NCBI GenBank assembly: GCA_020747065.1
Contig: JAGMVK010000020.1
Location: 620,001-684,000 of the forward strand
Reading direction: 5' to 3'
From: Cadophora sp. MPI-SDFR-AT-0126
Lineage: Eukaryota; Ascomycota; Leotiomycetes; Helotiales; Ploettnerulaceae
DNA: 64,000 nucleotides
Shown here: positions 1 to 11,583 of the stretch, one piece after another
How the letters are laid out: each line of letters begins with the position of its first letter
Numbering within the stretch: the first letter of the stretch is position 1
Translations under genes and position numbers: made by a program
The notes under the pieces: model-generated
The model's database searches: none
What the model saw: only the letters and a program-made list of their open reading frames with translations
What the model was told of the DNA's origin: nothing

Positions 1-741
1 CTCATATATTAAAGTGTTTCTTGCAGCCACAGTAGTTGGTATATCTGGCGGGTCTTTAATGTGAGGAGACTGGTAATGTAATAGGGACGTGTGACTTTCG
101 CTGGATTTTCAGACCATTGCTCCACGCACTAGCTCAAGGTAATTTACTCTTCCATGAAGCGCCCAGGAAGAAAGGAACGAAAGTAGTCTTGCAGTGAGTA
201 GTTGGAATCTAAAGACTATGTCTGAAGACTCAGCTTCTCCGAATCAACTCTGAACACATTAGCTTTTTTTGTCCGCTCTGTCCTGGTCAAGGTCTCACTG
301 AAGAGGCCTTCGTGTTTGGTGTAGGCCGACGCAGCATCGAATGTGGCCTTCTCAAGACCATTGATGGCGTTCGTCAAGTCCTCGGCGAGAACGTCCAACA
401 AGATATAAGCGGCCATGATTGCAGAATGGCGATAACCCGTTGGTTGTTTTCCCTCTTGCTTTGTTCTGTGAGGAGGATTTCCAGAATCCGAAGTGTACAT
501 AAGAGAAAAGGTATCATTCGTCGTAAGTAAATGCACGAGGATTCATCTCTGCTAGGGAGTGTGGGAGGAAGAGAGGAAGAGAGGGAGGGAAGCGAAGAGA
601 GTGTCCTAGTGCTCCTTGAGTAATTCAAGGCTATCTTTGCCGAAGCGCCAGAATTGGCTCGCCACTTTCGTTCTGGCGAGTTTACCATGACTATGACTAT
701 GAAATTAAGTCCTTCGAGTGCTAAGCGCCTTCCTCAATTCG

Positions 742-772
<31 letters not shown>

Positions 773-1472
773 ATATAGCTTAGAGGATGGTTTCATGGGT
801 TGTAGTGTAATTGGAGGAATACCCAACTGCAAGCGTGTAATTTTTCTCATTTAGGCCGAGTGGGGTTGAGCGCAGCATATGCCGTGGCAGTCCCGCCGAA
901 GTAACCCCGTGGAAAGGATCCTATTGAAGGGATCCATCAGCCTTACCTTGCAACTTTATTAGGGTAAACTTTGCAGAAGGACAGTATGGTGGAGCAGGGC
1001 AGGATCCTAAGGAGTTAGGACTTAAGAGGCGTGAAAAAGAGGACGGCTCCCATGACTGACTCGATCTGCTTCCGTTCTGTCCAATAGCGAGAGTTTAAGC
1101 GAAACCGTGGATTGATATTCTCCGCATCCATACAGAGACGCATTGCATTATGCAAGCACCGACCAGCGTTCGTTACTGCAGGCTGCTTACGGCCCGGAAA
1201 CTAAGAGATGGGCTTAGCCATAACCGTGCGAGTCCCTCGACTTAGATCCATCAATTCTCGCGTAGTGAATTGAGAACGTGGTTTAAAAGAAAAGCTGTGT
1301 AAATCAAACAATATTTTAAAATCATTCCATACTTCATCTCGAACTCAGGGTGTCTTGAATAACTAGGTGCTGTTCGACGAATTCGTTAATTGAGCTCTAC
1401 GGCTGACAGCCCATCTAGAATTAAGCATTGGTACCTCACGCTACACACGAAGACGTCAGCACGGAAACAAAT
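1..1472. other. Gene-free left flank
   Basis: No reading frame here resembles a known family. Frames at 216-536 (minus) and 312-530 (plus) are short, overlap each other and show no domain. The stretch holds one very long C homopolymer (annotated separately). No tRNA-like or rRNA-like sequence was recognised by eye. Confidence 0.6.
742..772. repeat. 31-bp poly-C homopolymer
   Basis: An uninterrupted run of 31 cytosines (guanines on the minus strand). Such a tract can form G-quadruplex or i-motif structures and is prone to slippage, so its true length is uncertain in any assembly. It lies in intergenic DNA about 700 bp upstream of the cupin gene. A second run of 19 C lies at 24286-24304, inside a coding exon. 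Confidence 0.95.
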
Positions 1473-1868
1473 ATGCCCAAGTCTGTTATTATTTCGACGT
1501 CGTCTGCCTCGAAAGAGGTCATCAAGCCAACAGCTACTTTTACCGGCGAGGTATTCCTCGAAATGATCAACGCGGATGACACGGCCATCCTGGCAAATGT
1601 CACGTTTACACCATGTGCTCGAACACACTGGCACACTCATGAGAATGGACAGATGATCCGCGTACTTTCTGGCACTGGTTGGATTTGCGACAAGGGCGAT
1701 GAGGCACGGCAGATCAAGGCTGGAGACACCATCTGGGCTCCAGCTGGAACGACGCACTGGCATGGGGCAGACGAGAAGAGCATCATGACACACTTTGTAG
1801 TCGGTCTTGGAAAGACTGATTGGCACGACGCTGTCACGGATGAGGAGTACCAGAAGAGAGTTAAGTAG
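1473..1868 (+). CDS. Small cupin-domain protein
   Basis: Intronless 131-residue single-domain cupin (cupin_2 type). Motif 1 is clear at residues 52-60 (T-H-W-H-T-H-E-N-G-Q), giving candidate metal ligands His52, His54 and His56. The second motif includes P-A-G-T-T-H-W-H at about 90-97, with His95 or His97 as the last ligand. The family contains metal-dependent enzymes such as quercetinase-like and hydroxynitrile-lyase-like cupins, so the substrate cannot be named. The open frame extends upstream only to a TTG; the first ATG, with the sequence ACAAATATGC around it, is taken as the start. There is no signal peptide, so it is probably cytosolic. Neighbours suggest no pathway. Confidence 0.85.
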   Translation: MPKSVIISTSSASKEVIKPTATFTGEVFLEMINADDTAILANVTFTPCARTHWHTHENGQMIRVLSGTGWICDKGDEARQIKAGDTIWAPAGTTHWHGADEKSIMTHFVVGLGKTDWHDAVTDEEYQKRVK

Positions 1869-2414
1869 TGTGTTGGACGGGTGTTCTTTCAAGCCTCGTA
1901 ATAGTCACAGCTCATCAACATATTTTCTAGTGAGAGAGTACGTTTATCGGTACTTCAGGTAGACCGCTCCCCAATTCGTCAACGATTACACTCATACTGT
2001 TTGATACATGACATTGGCCCTATAAATCTCCTAATTATCGAGTAAACCCACATGCGATCTCTGACCAGCACACCGACCTGCTTCAATCAGGAAGGTGATT
2101 TCTGCTTTTCTATCGTACCAATGGTAATGACTGTGATTTCTCTCGCGACCTGTATGAGGAGGCAAGCCCCCCTATAAGGTACTATGTGGGTTGTTACTAA
2201 CTAGAATGGTTTATTATGGCAATATAAGAGCTTTCCGACCGCTACTCTCGCTAGAAAGGCAGCAGTATTCCTTGGACATCAAATTCCACTCAACAGAACT
2301 CGAACGAATTCAGTGAGCTTACTTCTAATCATACGTTCCGAATCTGTATCCAAATTCCCCCTTCGAGACGGCATCAAAGAATGGCGCGACCTTCTCAGAA
2401 ACCTAGGAAAAGCT
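1869..2414. other. Intergenic, convergent gene ends
   Basis: Lies between the 3' ends of the cupin gene and the minus-strand methyltransferase gene. I see no gene or repeat in it. Confidence 0.6.
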
Positions 2415-3968
2415 TTACGGGCTGTGTGGTTTCCTCCCATAAGCAACATAACACTCTGCACACGCATGAATATTTGGATTACTCAAATCCTTCCTCGCAG
2501 CCGCAATCAACACCTCAATCCTCTCCCTACTCCACCCAAGTCCTCTACTCAACGTACTCAATCCCCAAGCCGGTAGTCCCTCCTTCAAATTCTCATTCAA
2601 CCACAACGCCTGCAACTTCTGCTGCCTTCTCCTAACCCACCCATTAGTAGCCCAATAATAGCTCTTCTCAACCACATGCACAAACCCCGCCTCCTCATCC
2701 ACCTCCCATAGTTCTTACCGTTCGTCCAGGGCCGACCGAGTTTCTCAGCGGCTTCCATGCAGGACTTTTGGAAGAGGTCGAGGGAGGTACCGGTGAGGGA
2801 ACCGTCGATGGATTTTAATGGCATGATGGGATCTTGGAATTCGAAATAGCCGCCTGGGGTGAGGTTGGCGAAGATGCTGGTGATTACGGATGGGGGGTCG
2901 CGGAAGCAGGATACGAGGGCGCGGCCGTGGATATAGTCAAACGGTTGGCTGAAGATCCATTCTTCTTCAGCATCGTCGATGCGGAATTGGCAATTTGGAG
3001 GGACGCTGACTTGGGTCAGTATGGCCGAATGATTGGCAAAGTGATTTGGAAAGATTACAAGGATGGTTGAATGGGACTGAGATCAGTTCCAAGCACTGTG
3101 CAAGATGGGTAGAGCTGCGCGAACTCAATTGCCCAAATTCCTGTTCCGGTTGCGATGTCCAAAACATGTTGAGGGTTCTCGATTGGCGCGAGGTGTAATT
3201 TGCTGTCCATTGTCATGACGAAGAGGTGATGCTGGAGATCTGAATGGCCGTCAACATTTGGTGTCTAAAGTTTGAGTTGCAAAAGCGACAAACCTAGTCG
3301 CTCCTGTTCTATCTCATCATTTGGCCCAATGTATTCTACCTTTCGTTAGTTATCAAGCGTGGAGGAAACGAAAAACAAAGTTGACATCCCAACTCACTCC
3401 CAGCATTGAAAGCATGGTATGTTCTTCCATTTTCTGTATCATCATCAGATTTGGCTTTTAACAGCGGAGCTGGGTTCAACCTTCAATGTATTCGTAGACG
3501 CTTGAACGAAGCGAGACCGTCGAACTCCTGATCTAATCAGCAGCTTCTACAAGAAACTCACAAGACTCCTAGGAGCTTACGCCGGCATGGATCCCAATGC
3601 TGAATCAGTATCGGAGCCATGATCTATTTGCTACTTCAAAGTCAACCATCTCGTCCTGAACTCCTCCAATGATAGATGTTTCGACTACTTACATCATCAT
3701 CAACTTCTATATCAGGATGCGATACGTATTCAACAATATTGGATGGACCCGCGGGAGCTTCGTTACTTTCATCATTCTCTTGAACAGCTGTCGAAGTCGG
3801 GGCTGCAGCTGGAGATGTGGACGATGTCAGAGAATAGGATTTGTCAGATGTGTCCCCTAGCACTTTGTCATCTCCGTGACCTCCTGTCTTGGCCCCATTC
3901 GAAGGATCCCCAGATCTTGGCGCCGTAGTGGAACTTGGCTGGAAAGCTTCATTTGATTCATGATCCAT
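2415..3968 (-). pseudogene. LaeA/TAM-like S-adenosylmethionine methyltransferase, frameshifted
   Basis: Seven exons can be joined on frame: 3968-3693, 3630-3581, 3527-3481, 3433-3398, 3335-3294, 3239-3059 and 3005-2415. The order of motifs is typical of fungal LaeA-like/TAM methyltransferases: an acidic, disordered N-terminus; E-N-G-R-T-Y-H-A-F; a Y-I-G-P-N-D-E block; motif [13 protein letters not shown] (SAM binding); then G-G-Y-F-E-F-Q-D and a C-terminal helix ending Y-G-R-K-P. Exons 1-6 plus exon 7 sum to 1223 bases, one short of a multiple of three. Within exon 7 the frame changes at about 2690-2715, between K-N-Y and E-E-A-G-F, where a G appears lost after ATG. The frame as read would lose roughly the last 95 residues, so this is a recent pseudogene or a sequencing indel. 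Relatives methylate small molecules or act as regulators of secondary metabolism; the substrate is unknown. Confidence 0.8.
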
Positions 3969-4848
3969 GACCGCAAAAGTGGGGTCAAAACCCGGACCGC
4001 AAGATTAATCGACTCGGAAATTACAATGCTAATGCTTTAATTCCACTAGATAAACCGAACTTGCTGTATTTTGACGACGTTTGGTTTTCAATAAGCGATA
4101 AAGTTGTGTAACAGTCTTGAAATATTATGAAGTGAACATGAAGCCTAACAATGAGGTGGTTGAACCCTGTCCTGCATGATCTCATTTAGCCGCTAAGGCT
4201 GCTTGGATCAACGCCGCATGCTGAGTAATATATGTTGAACACTTGGTTGGTATTGTCATATCTGAAGTTCCGCATCAAGAAACGAAAACTGTGCATCGTT
4301 GCAAGCGATTCGATTGATTGTTACATTCTTCTCATCGTGCATTCAAAGGAGCGAAGCCACAAACGAGTTGAAAGCGCAAGATAAGATTGTTTCTTGGTCA
4401 CGTGGTTTCGAATGGACGGCTTCCGACCTCCCATTTGTTCGTCCAGACGACATTTTCAAAATAATGAGGTACTGTATGAAGTTTCAAGGATAATTCTTAC
4501 CAAGAAGTGTCTAGAACTGTAATCTTCGAGATACTTACAGCGTCTGGTGATGCGCTTTGATTGGTCTTTGTTTACCTGCCTAAGCGAGGCTTGAGGTACT
4601 CAACCGGGATTTCTATCTTCTGAATTTCTGTGTGTGGTGGCTTAAGCAGAGTCAAGAAAAGAAGTTCCGTGTTGCTCCAAAGTGTATCTATTAATGTTGG
4701 AAAACCCGAAGTTTGATTGATACGACACAGTTCTAGAATGATAGAGGAGCAAGGAGAGTATAACCGCGGGGTAATTTCCGGTGCTCTGTCAAGCTTCCAG
4801 CTGGGTGGTTGTGTAATGAATTTTCCATCACTCATTCATCAGATCCAC
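3969..4848. other. Intergenic upstream of the methyltransferase gene
   Basis: Between the methyltransferase start and the amidase stop. Short frames on both strands have no recognisable domain. Nothing else seen. Confidence 0.6.
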
Positions 4849-6397
4849 CTATCCCTTCTGGAGACACTCAAATACGGGAGCTTTTCTTGCCTTGATCAAT
4901 GATTCCACACCATACGCAAGCTCCAGCAACTTCTGTTCCGAATACGGGAGACCAACAAATTCCAGGCCCACAGGCAAGTCAGTCTTCTCTGTGAATCCAA
5001 CAGGAACCGAGATCGCAGGATGATGCAGCTGACTGGCAAAACTGGTATTTGTAGGAAAGTAATTTTCAAATCGTGTGCCAACGACATCAGAGACAAAAGG
5101 TGCTGGGATCTGGACGCTCGGGAGAGCAATGACGTCCAGATCGTGCTCAGCCATGATACCAATTACCAATCGTTGGAAGTCTTGTCGGACATCAAGACGC
5201 TTTGCGTAATGTGGATCCTCGTATGGGTGCTTGAAGGATTTCGGCGCTCCCATGTTTCGGAAGAGCGGGAGAGATTGATGATAATTATTAGAGGAGTGAA
5301 TGCTCTCAAAGCTGACGTCCTTGATTATGGGATGGGCTTCGAGGAAGTTTTGGATGTCGTATCTTGATCTTGAAAGGTAGGTAGAGCTTGTATTCATGTA
5401 ATAGTCAATGTCTTGGATCTCGATGTTGATAATCGTGGCGCCTGTGTCTTCAATTCTCCGTAATGCGCCTCGAACGACATCATTAACGCTTGTGCATTCA
5501 GCCAGATGTTCATGACCAAAACCGGATTTCAGGACGCCAATCCGGAATTGCGACAAAGCTACCTCGGAAAGGTTGGATGAGTAACTACCTCCTTGTGGCG
5601 GTCCTGCAACCACGGCCGAAGCAGTATACGGATCCTTGGCATCATACCCCACCATGACATCCAACATCAAAGCCGCATCACGAACTGTTCTCGTCATCGG
5701 ACCTGGCGTGTCTTGTGTCTTGACTAGAGGTGAAAGTCCAGCTCTCGAGATCATGCCAACTGTAGGTCGAAGTCCGACGAGGTTGCAAAACGATGCTGGC
5801 ACTCGAATAGAACCGCCAGTGTCCTCACCAACTCCGATAAGTCCCATATTCGCTGCAATAGCCGCGCCAGTACCAGCGCTGGAGCCTCCCGTCTCGCGAC
5901 TAGTCTTATACGGATTCAGGGTGATACCACTGAGGGAAGATGCGGAGTTGAACGATGCGGCAAAGTCTTGGACCGTCAGTAGAGAAACGTCACATGATGT
6001 CAAAATCCTTACCTGGCATCGTGCTCTTGGCCAAGATTACTGCCCCTGCATCCCTCAATTTCTTGACCAGAGTCGCATCCTGTATTGGTGTATGTACACA
6101 ACAGACGTTGCCGTACGCTGTTGGAACATCCTTCGTATCACATTGGTCCTTGACGATGACAGGAACTCCGTGGAGCGGACCGACAAAGGTTCCTTGCTCC
6201 GTCAAATAATTGTCAAGAGCATTGGCTTCATCTAGACAGGTTGATGATATGACCGTGATGGCATTCAATTTTGGGCCTTCTTGGTCGAGCGCCTTGATGC
6301 GTGCGATGTATGCTCCTACGAGTTCGCGGCAAGTGTAGGCCCCACTCTTGAAGGCTTCTTGGACCTGGTCGATGGTCAGCTCATCGATGGAAATCAT
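4849..6397 (-). CDS. Amidase-signature family hydrolase
   Basis: Two exons (6397-6013 and 5966-4849; a 46-bp intron) encode 500 residues, a normal length for the amidase signature family. These enzymes hydrolyse C-N bonds with a Ser-cis-Ser-Lys triad. All three residues are visible: Lys83 (V-I-V-K-D-Q), Ser157 in G-G-S-S-A-G, and nucleophile Ser181 in E-D-T-G-G-S-I-R. The glycine-rich signature runs about 155-195. The C-terminal part ends in the usual L-P-V-G-L-E-F-V-G block. No signal peptide, so probably intracellular; the substrate (small amide, fatty amide or similar) cannot be told. It is divergent from the GH76 gene, with 1.5 kb between them. Confidence 0.92.
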
Positions 6398-7885
6398 CTT
6401 GGCTGTTGGTGATTCAGTGAGTTTGCCCGTGGTTGAATCTTTGAATGGAAGCTCAGCTTAACCTCAACCCGAAAAACTTTCCTTGATGCAAAATGTTACT
6501 TGTTTGATGGAAGGCACGATTCGCCTATCCGGCGGCCTCCGGGCCGACGGGCTCGGGTAGAAATCAATACTGACAAGCGAACGAGCCAATCAAAACATGA
6601 AATTGAGATGGAATTGCGAAAACCTGCGCTCTTATAAACCATTGTATCTACTACATTCTAGGAGTATCTGCTCTTTGTTAAAGGAAGTATAGGCCATTGC
6701 AATTTTCTAGTGGCCGAACATAGCAGGATCGGAAGGGATCCCGAAGTTGCCAAGAGATGGGCTGGTGCGGCAAAGACGAGGCGAACTCAACCATCAAAAT
6801 GTGGAGGGATGCGGCACGATCTATGGCTTGATTGCACGAGGAAAGCATTCACCTATCCTAAATCTTTATATCAAGGCATCTATTAATAGCCTGTCATTTT
6901 CCAGAAACAGATGATAGGGCTGATGTAAAGCTTTGACCACCTACAGTAAATGTCGCGGGTCGCGGCTGTGCGATCAATTGATTCGTCGAATACTGCGAAC
7001 CCATCATTGCGAAGATTATTTGTTCCCATTGGCTTCGCCGTCACTACGTTGGTGAGACCCAAAATAAATTCTGGCGCTCTCGTTCTGCTTACCGATTGGC
7101 TAGCTGGAGCGACTTTAGGGAATACTGTCAGCACCCAAAATCTTGCTGAGCTCTCTCTCTAACTTCTGCCTTGTACCTTGATTTCCAAGACCGTCAATTA
7201 TGTCATTTATGTCACTTGCACAGCTCAATGTGAAGTGTTCCTGCATAGATCGTCCTAACTATGAAGTCGCTGGACTCACGGCGTTTTCTCTGCTTCTTGG
7301 CATCACACGTGGTTTCCATTATCCGTATGCGCTGGCGATCCTGGGGTCCGTTTCAGAATATGCACGAAACAATCATCACAATCACAACCAACAAACAATC
7401 GCCATTCATAGGCTCAGGAGCAATCAATCCTCTGAGTCGACAACCGCCATGTCAATATCGCGGCTATTAAGGAGTTCAAACCTGCTTATTTCTGTGTTGT
7501 CTCTCTGGGTTGTCGCATTCGCATTCCAGTCCAGTGACTCCACGTTGGATTCCGTTCATGCTCACGATGTATTCAGTGCGCAGCACTCCTTCGATCCTGA
7601 CGGTGTGGGATTCCCAGATACAAGGCAGATGTGAGCTAAGAGCCATGGCAGTGCCAACAAAATCACCAAGCTCACAGCATGTCCTATTGCAAGCCAGACT
7701 GTGGCACATGGCACAGTGTTGGCCAAGTCATGAGAGCTTTGTTGACTGTCGACTCGGCTGTTTGAAGGCCGCTCTGAGGAAGGCCGTGAATCACTATATT
7801 ATGGCGAGTGCCCTACTATGCCACACCTATTTAATGACCATTTGTCAAACTCCAACTTCCTAGTCTCAAGTTGCCCATTCTCAAA
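6398..7885. other. Intergenic between amidase and GH76 genes
   Basis: Divergent intergenic region. A frame at 7449-7634 would start with a hydrophobic, signal-like segment (M-S-I-S-R-L-L then a leucine-rich stretch) but stops after about 60 residues and has no other support. A TATA-like TATTTAA lies at about 7828, some 55 bp before the GH76 start. Confidence 0.5.
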
Positions 7886-9109
7886 ATGATTATCCCTCAC
7901 TCTATCCGGTCTATCATGACCGCTGCGGCGGCTCTATCCTCAACCGAAGTCAAGACTACTCGGTCAGCTCTCAACACCAACACCAACACTCTCACACCAC
8001 GTGCAATCAACGCCGATTATGCCAACGTAGCAACCTCAGCCATCACCGCCCTTGACGGCTTCTACATGAAAGACTCTTTCCGATGGAAGAATATCGGCGG
8101 CTGGATAGCCGCCAACGTCTACAACGACATCATGGACTTCGACCTCTGGTCCAAGACCAAAAAGTACGAATCCACCTACGGCGCCTCCCTCCTTACCATC
8201 GCCACCTCCACCGCCGCCCAGCAAAAAGCAGGCAGCACGAACGACTTCAACGACGACCAGCTCTGGTGGTGTCTCGCCATGATCCGCGCCTACCAGAACT
8301 ACGGCCATCGGGAACTCCTCGACCAGAGCATCAAGCAGTGGCGAGCCATCAGCGCCAACGCCCAGATCTTCAAGTCTGATCAAGGCACTAAAGTCAGCAA
8401 AGGAGGTATCGAGCGCGATACTGCTATCCCAGCTAATTGCGACATCGACGGTGCGGTGTACTGGGCTTCCACAGGCGATTCAGGGTTGAATGCTATTTCG
8501 ACGAGTCTCTTTGCCCAAGTTGGCGCTTGGCTTCTTGCTATCACAGGCGATGCGTCGTTTCGTGGACCGACAGACAGTGCGATTAACTGGCTGCAACGTA
8601 TGATGCTCGACAAGAAGACCGGGATCATGAATGTCGATGCTCTAACTGCTGGACGCTGCACCAAACACCCGGGTTCTCTCACCTACAACACGGGTACATA
8701 TATCGGGGCTCTGACATCGCTGTACATGACGACCAGCGATGCGAAATACCTCGACGCGGCGGCCCTCTCCGTGACATCGTCTGTGACTGGATCTTTCGGC
8801 AACGACCCTGCTTTAGTCATTGATCAACAATCGAACTTGACCGCCAACGGTGACGGTGTCCAGTGGCGGGATGTCCTGTTCCGCAATCTCGCCGACTTCT
8901 ACACTACTATTGGTAGTAGAGGCAAAGTCAGCGATCACCTAAAGGGCAAGATCGCTGCCTTTTTGAAGGCCAATTATGATCAAATCCAGAGTAAGGCGAA
9001 GTTCGGCAATCTGTATGCGGCGAATTGGTATGGGAAGCTAAACGAGGGGTCGGACTGGGGGACTGGGAGTGTGCTGGGGAATTTCATTGGGGCAATGCTG
9101 GTTCTGTAG
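7886..9109 (+). CDS. GH76-family endo-alpha-1,6-mannanase-like protein
   Basis: Intronless, 407 residues. Matches glycoside hydrolase family 76 (Dfg5/Dcw1 and bacterial mannanases): an all-alpha barrel with W-K-N-I-G-G-W-I-A-A-N near residue 67, the catalytic pair Asp123-Asp124 in F-N-D-D-Q-L-W-W, and the later N-C-D-I-D-G-A-V-Y-W and Y-N-T-G-T-Y-I-G-A-L blocks. Family members cut or transfer onto alpha-1,6-mannan, in fungi mostly during cell-wall assembly. The first 18 residues are mildly hydrophobic and could be a weak signal peptide. No GPI-anchor tail is seen, unlike Dfg5/Dcw1, so a secreted or short form is possible. The upstream TTG was rejected in favour of the ATG. Confidence 0.85.
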   Translation: MIIPHSIRSIMTAAAALSSTEVKTTRSALNTNTNTLTPRAINADYANVATSAITALDGFYMKDSFRWKNIGGWIAANVYNDIMDFDLWSKTKKYESTYGASLLTIATSTAAQQKAGSTNDFNDDQLWWCLAMIRAYQNYGHRELLDQSIKQWRAISANAQIFKSDQGTKVSKGGIERDTAIPANCDIDGAVYWASTGDSGLNAISTSLFAQVGAWLLAITGDASFRGPTDSAINWLQRMMLDKKTGIMNVDALTAGRCTKHPGSLTYNTGTYIGALTSLYMTTSDAKYLDAAALSVTSSVTGSFGNDPALVIDQQSNLTANGDGVQWRDVLFRNLADFYTTIGSRGKVSDHLKGKIAAFLKANYDQIQSKAKFGNLYAANWYGKLNEGSDWGTGSVLGNFIGAMLVL

Positions 9110-9621
9110 ATGGCATGTCGTTTGTTTTCATTTGGAGTTTGGAGTTGCTGGCGGCGTTTTGGGAGTGGAATTTGATACCCGGGATTGGCTGAATGGCGCT
9201 TTTCTCTTTAAAGATACTTGGGAATGAGATCTTTGGAGGTTGGGCAAGGAGTACATAGAAGAGCTTGCTCATGAGAGAATTACCAGTAGATACCAAACAC
9301 TGCGCTGATCTTAGATAGACATACAATCTAGAGATGTTTAGCAATCGACGAAGCCCTTGTGGCTGCAGAGATTACAGAGCAGGCTTTGAGGACCGTGGGA
9401 AACGAACAGTGGCAAAGTAGGGACCGAGTGAGCCAACTTTATTCATTGAACAAGCTTCAGTGGAGAAGAAGATGTCTTGAAAAAGCAACCAGGAAAATTC
9501 CCCGGCATGTAGAAAAGTCTGAGAGGGAAACTAAATGTGCTCAAAGTCGATAAAGCAAGCTTCCAGCATCCAAAGCTACCGAATCCATCCCTCATCAGAT
9601 ACCACTATACGAGGTCCAAGT
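9110..9621. other. Intergenic, convergent gene ends
   Basis: 3' flanks of the GH76 and NmrA-like genes. No gene or repeat seen. Confidence 0.6.
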
Positions 9622-10717
9622 TCAAGTTGAATGTTCCCGATCCTTAAACTCAGCCGCCGCCTCCTTTTCCGCCATCTCCACGGCCTTCTTCGTGCACGCA
9701 TCAAAGTCCTCCTTCGGCAACCCCAACACCTCGTTGCTCAACCCCCACCTACTCCCAAAGTCCCCTGCTCCATCCGCAAAAAAATTCCTTGCATACATCG
9801 CAATCCCAAACCCCACCATATCCCCCTTCTTAAACATCTCCATGCCCCTCTTCCACCTCGCCTCCACATCCTCATACGTGATCGTCCAATCTTCCTTTTT
9901 CGTGCCCGTGACGCGCAGGACAGATTCAAACATGTCTTTCTGCGAGACGTGGAAGGACGAGATGTAGCAGCGTTTGTTCTCATAGCTAGACAACGTGGTT
10001 GACTTGTCCTCGCTATCATTCGGCAGGATGGGCAGGGAAAGGAGAGCAGAAACAGTCCTCGCAAACTGCTCCCAAGTACTCGTATTAACCTTCGCTTCCC
10101 CATCCCCAAAGAACGTCACAGTTCTCTTCCCGAAATCATACCCGTATCTCCATTCCGTGCCCGCGAGACTGTACTCGTACCAAAACCCACCAGTGACAGT
10201 CATCCACTTACTGACACCCAAATCTTCAATCAGTTTCCTGTTCTTGGCGAGTTTGGGACCGAGTAGAGGCGTGTCGGCCGCAAGACCTTCGTAGGAGAAG
10301 TCATTTCCCCATTCGTTGGGCATGATGTACTTGACGCCGGCGGAGGCGGCGGCACGAATCAGGGATTCTTCTTGCGTTGGAGGAGCGGTCACGGACATGG
10401 TTATAATGAGTATATCTTGGCCGGCGAGGGCTGTAGTGAGGGAGGATTGGGAGGCATAGTCGATTTGCTTTGTGCTGAGTGACGGATGGGAGGGGAAGGT
10501 GGAGGTGCTGTCGGGGCGAGTTAGGATGGTTATGTGGTGTTTTCCTGTGGCGAGGAGGGAGGTGAGGATGTAGGAGCCGAGAGTCCCTCCCGCCTTGTGT
10601 GGAGGTGAGTGATTGAAGTGTTAATTTGGGAGGGGAAGGACTTACACCGACGAGAGCAACATTCTTGATGTGGTTGTTGAAGCCTGATGGCTGGGTGCTG
10701 GCGTATTGCTGAGCCAT
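9622..10717 (-). CDS. NmrA-like/isoflavone-reductase-like NAD(P)-binding protein
   Basis: Two exons (10717-10646 and 10593-9622; 52-bp intron) encode 347 residues. Splicing restores the Rossmann motif V-G-A-G-G-T-L-G-S at residues 23-31, split by the intron. The rest follows atypical short-chain reductases of the NmrA type: an I-L-T-R-P strand, a long central region with P-N-E-W-G-N-D-F, and no canonical YxxxK at the usual place. Members are either redox sensors (NmrA) or reductases acting on phenolic or secondary metabolites; the sequence does not decide. No targeting signal, so cytosolic. Confidence 0.88.
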
Positions 10718-11583
10718 TTGTACTGAGCGTTGATGGCTTCTGGGTTGAAGCGTGTGCTTAGGTATTACAGTTCTTTGAGCTGTCGTTGGCCTGCTTCAAC
10801 TCGAAAAGTGTAGTCCGTCCTTTATATGACCTTCCTCTTCTCTCATAACAACCATCAGTTGTCCCCTTCAGACCGAAGCTGTCCAAAGTCCGGCCATTAA
10901 CTCCTCGAACACCAACCCATCATTACCTGCATCACAAATAGAATCACACCAACCAACGTCATGCGCACCCAACTTTTCTGGGGGCTAGAATAATATCTAG
11001 CACTAAAATAATGAGAAAGCAGGTTAGTTATCCGAGACGAGGTTAGACTGAAAATGCTGTACGTACGTGCAAGGGAGCTTAAGTCCGGCGGGAAAATGAC
11101 AGGCAGGACTTCGGCGTTTTGAATTCCGGTCTGGCATACCAGTTAGACTCGAATGACATTGAAGGATAAGCGAAGTGTCGGAAGATTGGTATCGTGGTCT
11201 CGAGTCTCATGTGGTGGTGGAATAGGCGCACGCTTCTCGAATGTGGCTTTCTTACTTCGGAGATGCGAATGCCGAGACAGTAATTTGCCGAGGACTTCAT
11301 CCATAAATATCTATTTCTATTCATATGACATCTCTGGTATCTTGTCTGACTCTATGATTCTGTACTATACAGGAGCAATTGAAGCACGAGGCTCTTGTCC
11401 AAATATGATATGTATCCCTTCCCATACACGTTTATATTGTCATGCCATGGGTGGGTCCATCCGCAGGCGGACCAGATTTTGCAGACTTTGAGCAGCCGTC
11501 ATATGAGTTGTAACAAGATGTCAGTCCATCCAGTACCCTGACCGCACAAAGAAACGTAGTTCGAAAAGTGAGAGGCATATGGA
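10718..11583. other. Intergenic upstream of the NmrA-like gene
   Basis: Between the NmrA-like start and the stop of the HAD gene. Small frames only; nothing recognised. Confidence 0.6.

Noticed and set aside
216..536. 106-codon minus frame near the left edge
   Set aside because: No recognisable domain and overlaps plus-strand frames of similar length; no basis to prefer any.
7200..7634. Signal-peptide-like frame upstream of the GH76 gene
   Set aside because: Only about 60 residues after the ATG at 7449, no Cys pattern of small secreted proteins, and no splice link to the GH76 gene.
9631..10294. Plus-strand frames over the NmrA-like gene
   Set aside because: Antisense shadows of a clear minus-strand gene with a rebuilt Rossmann motif.
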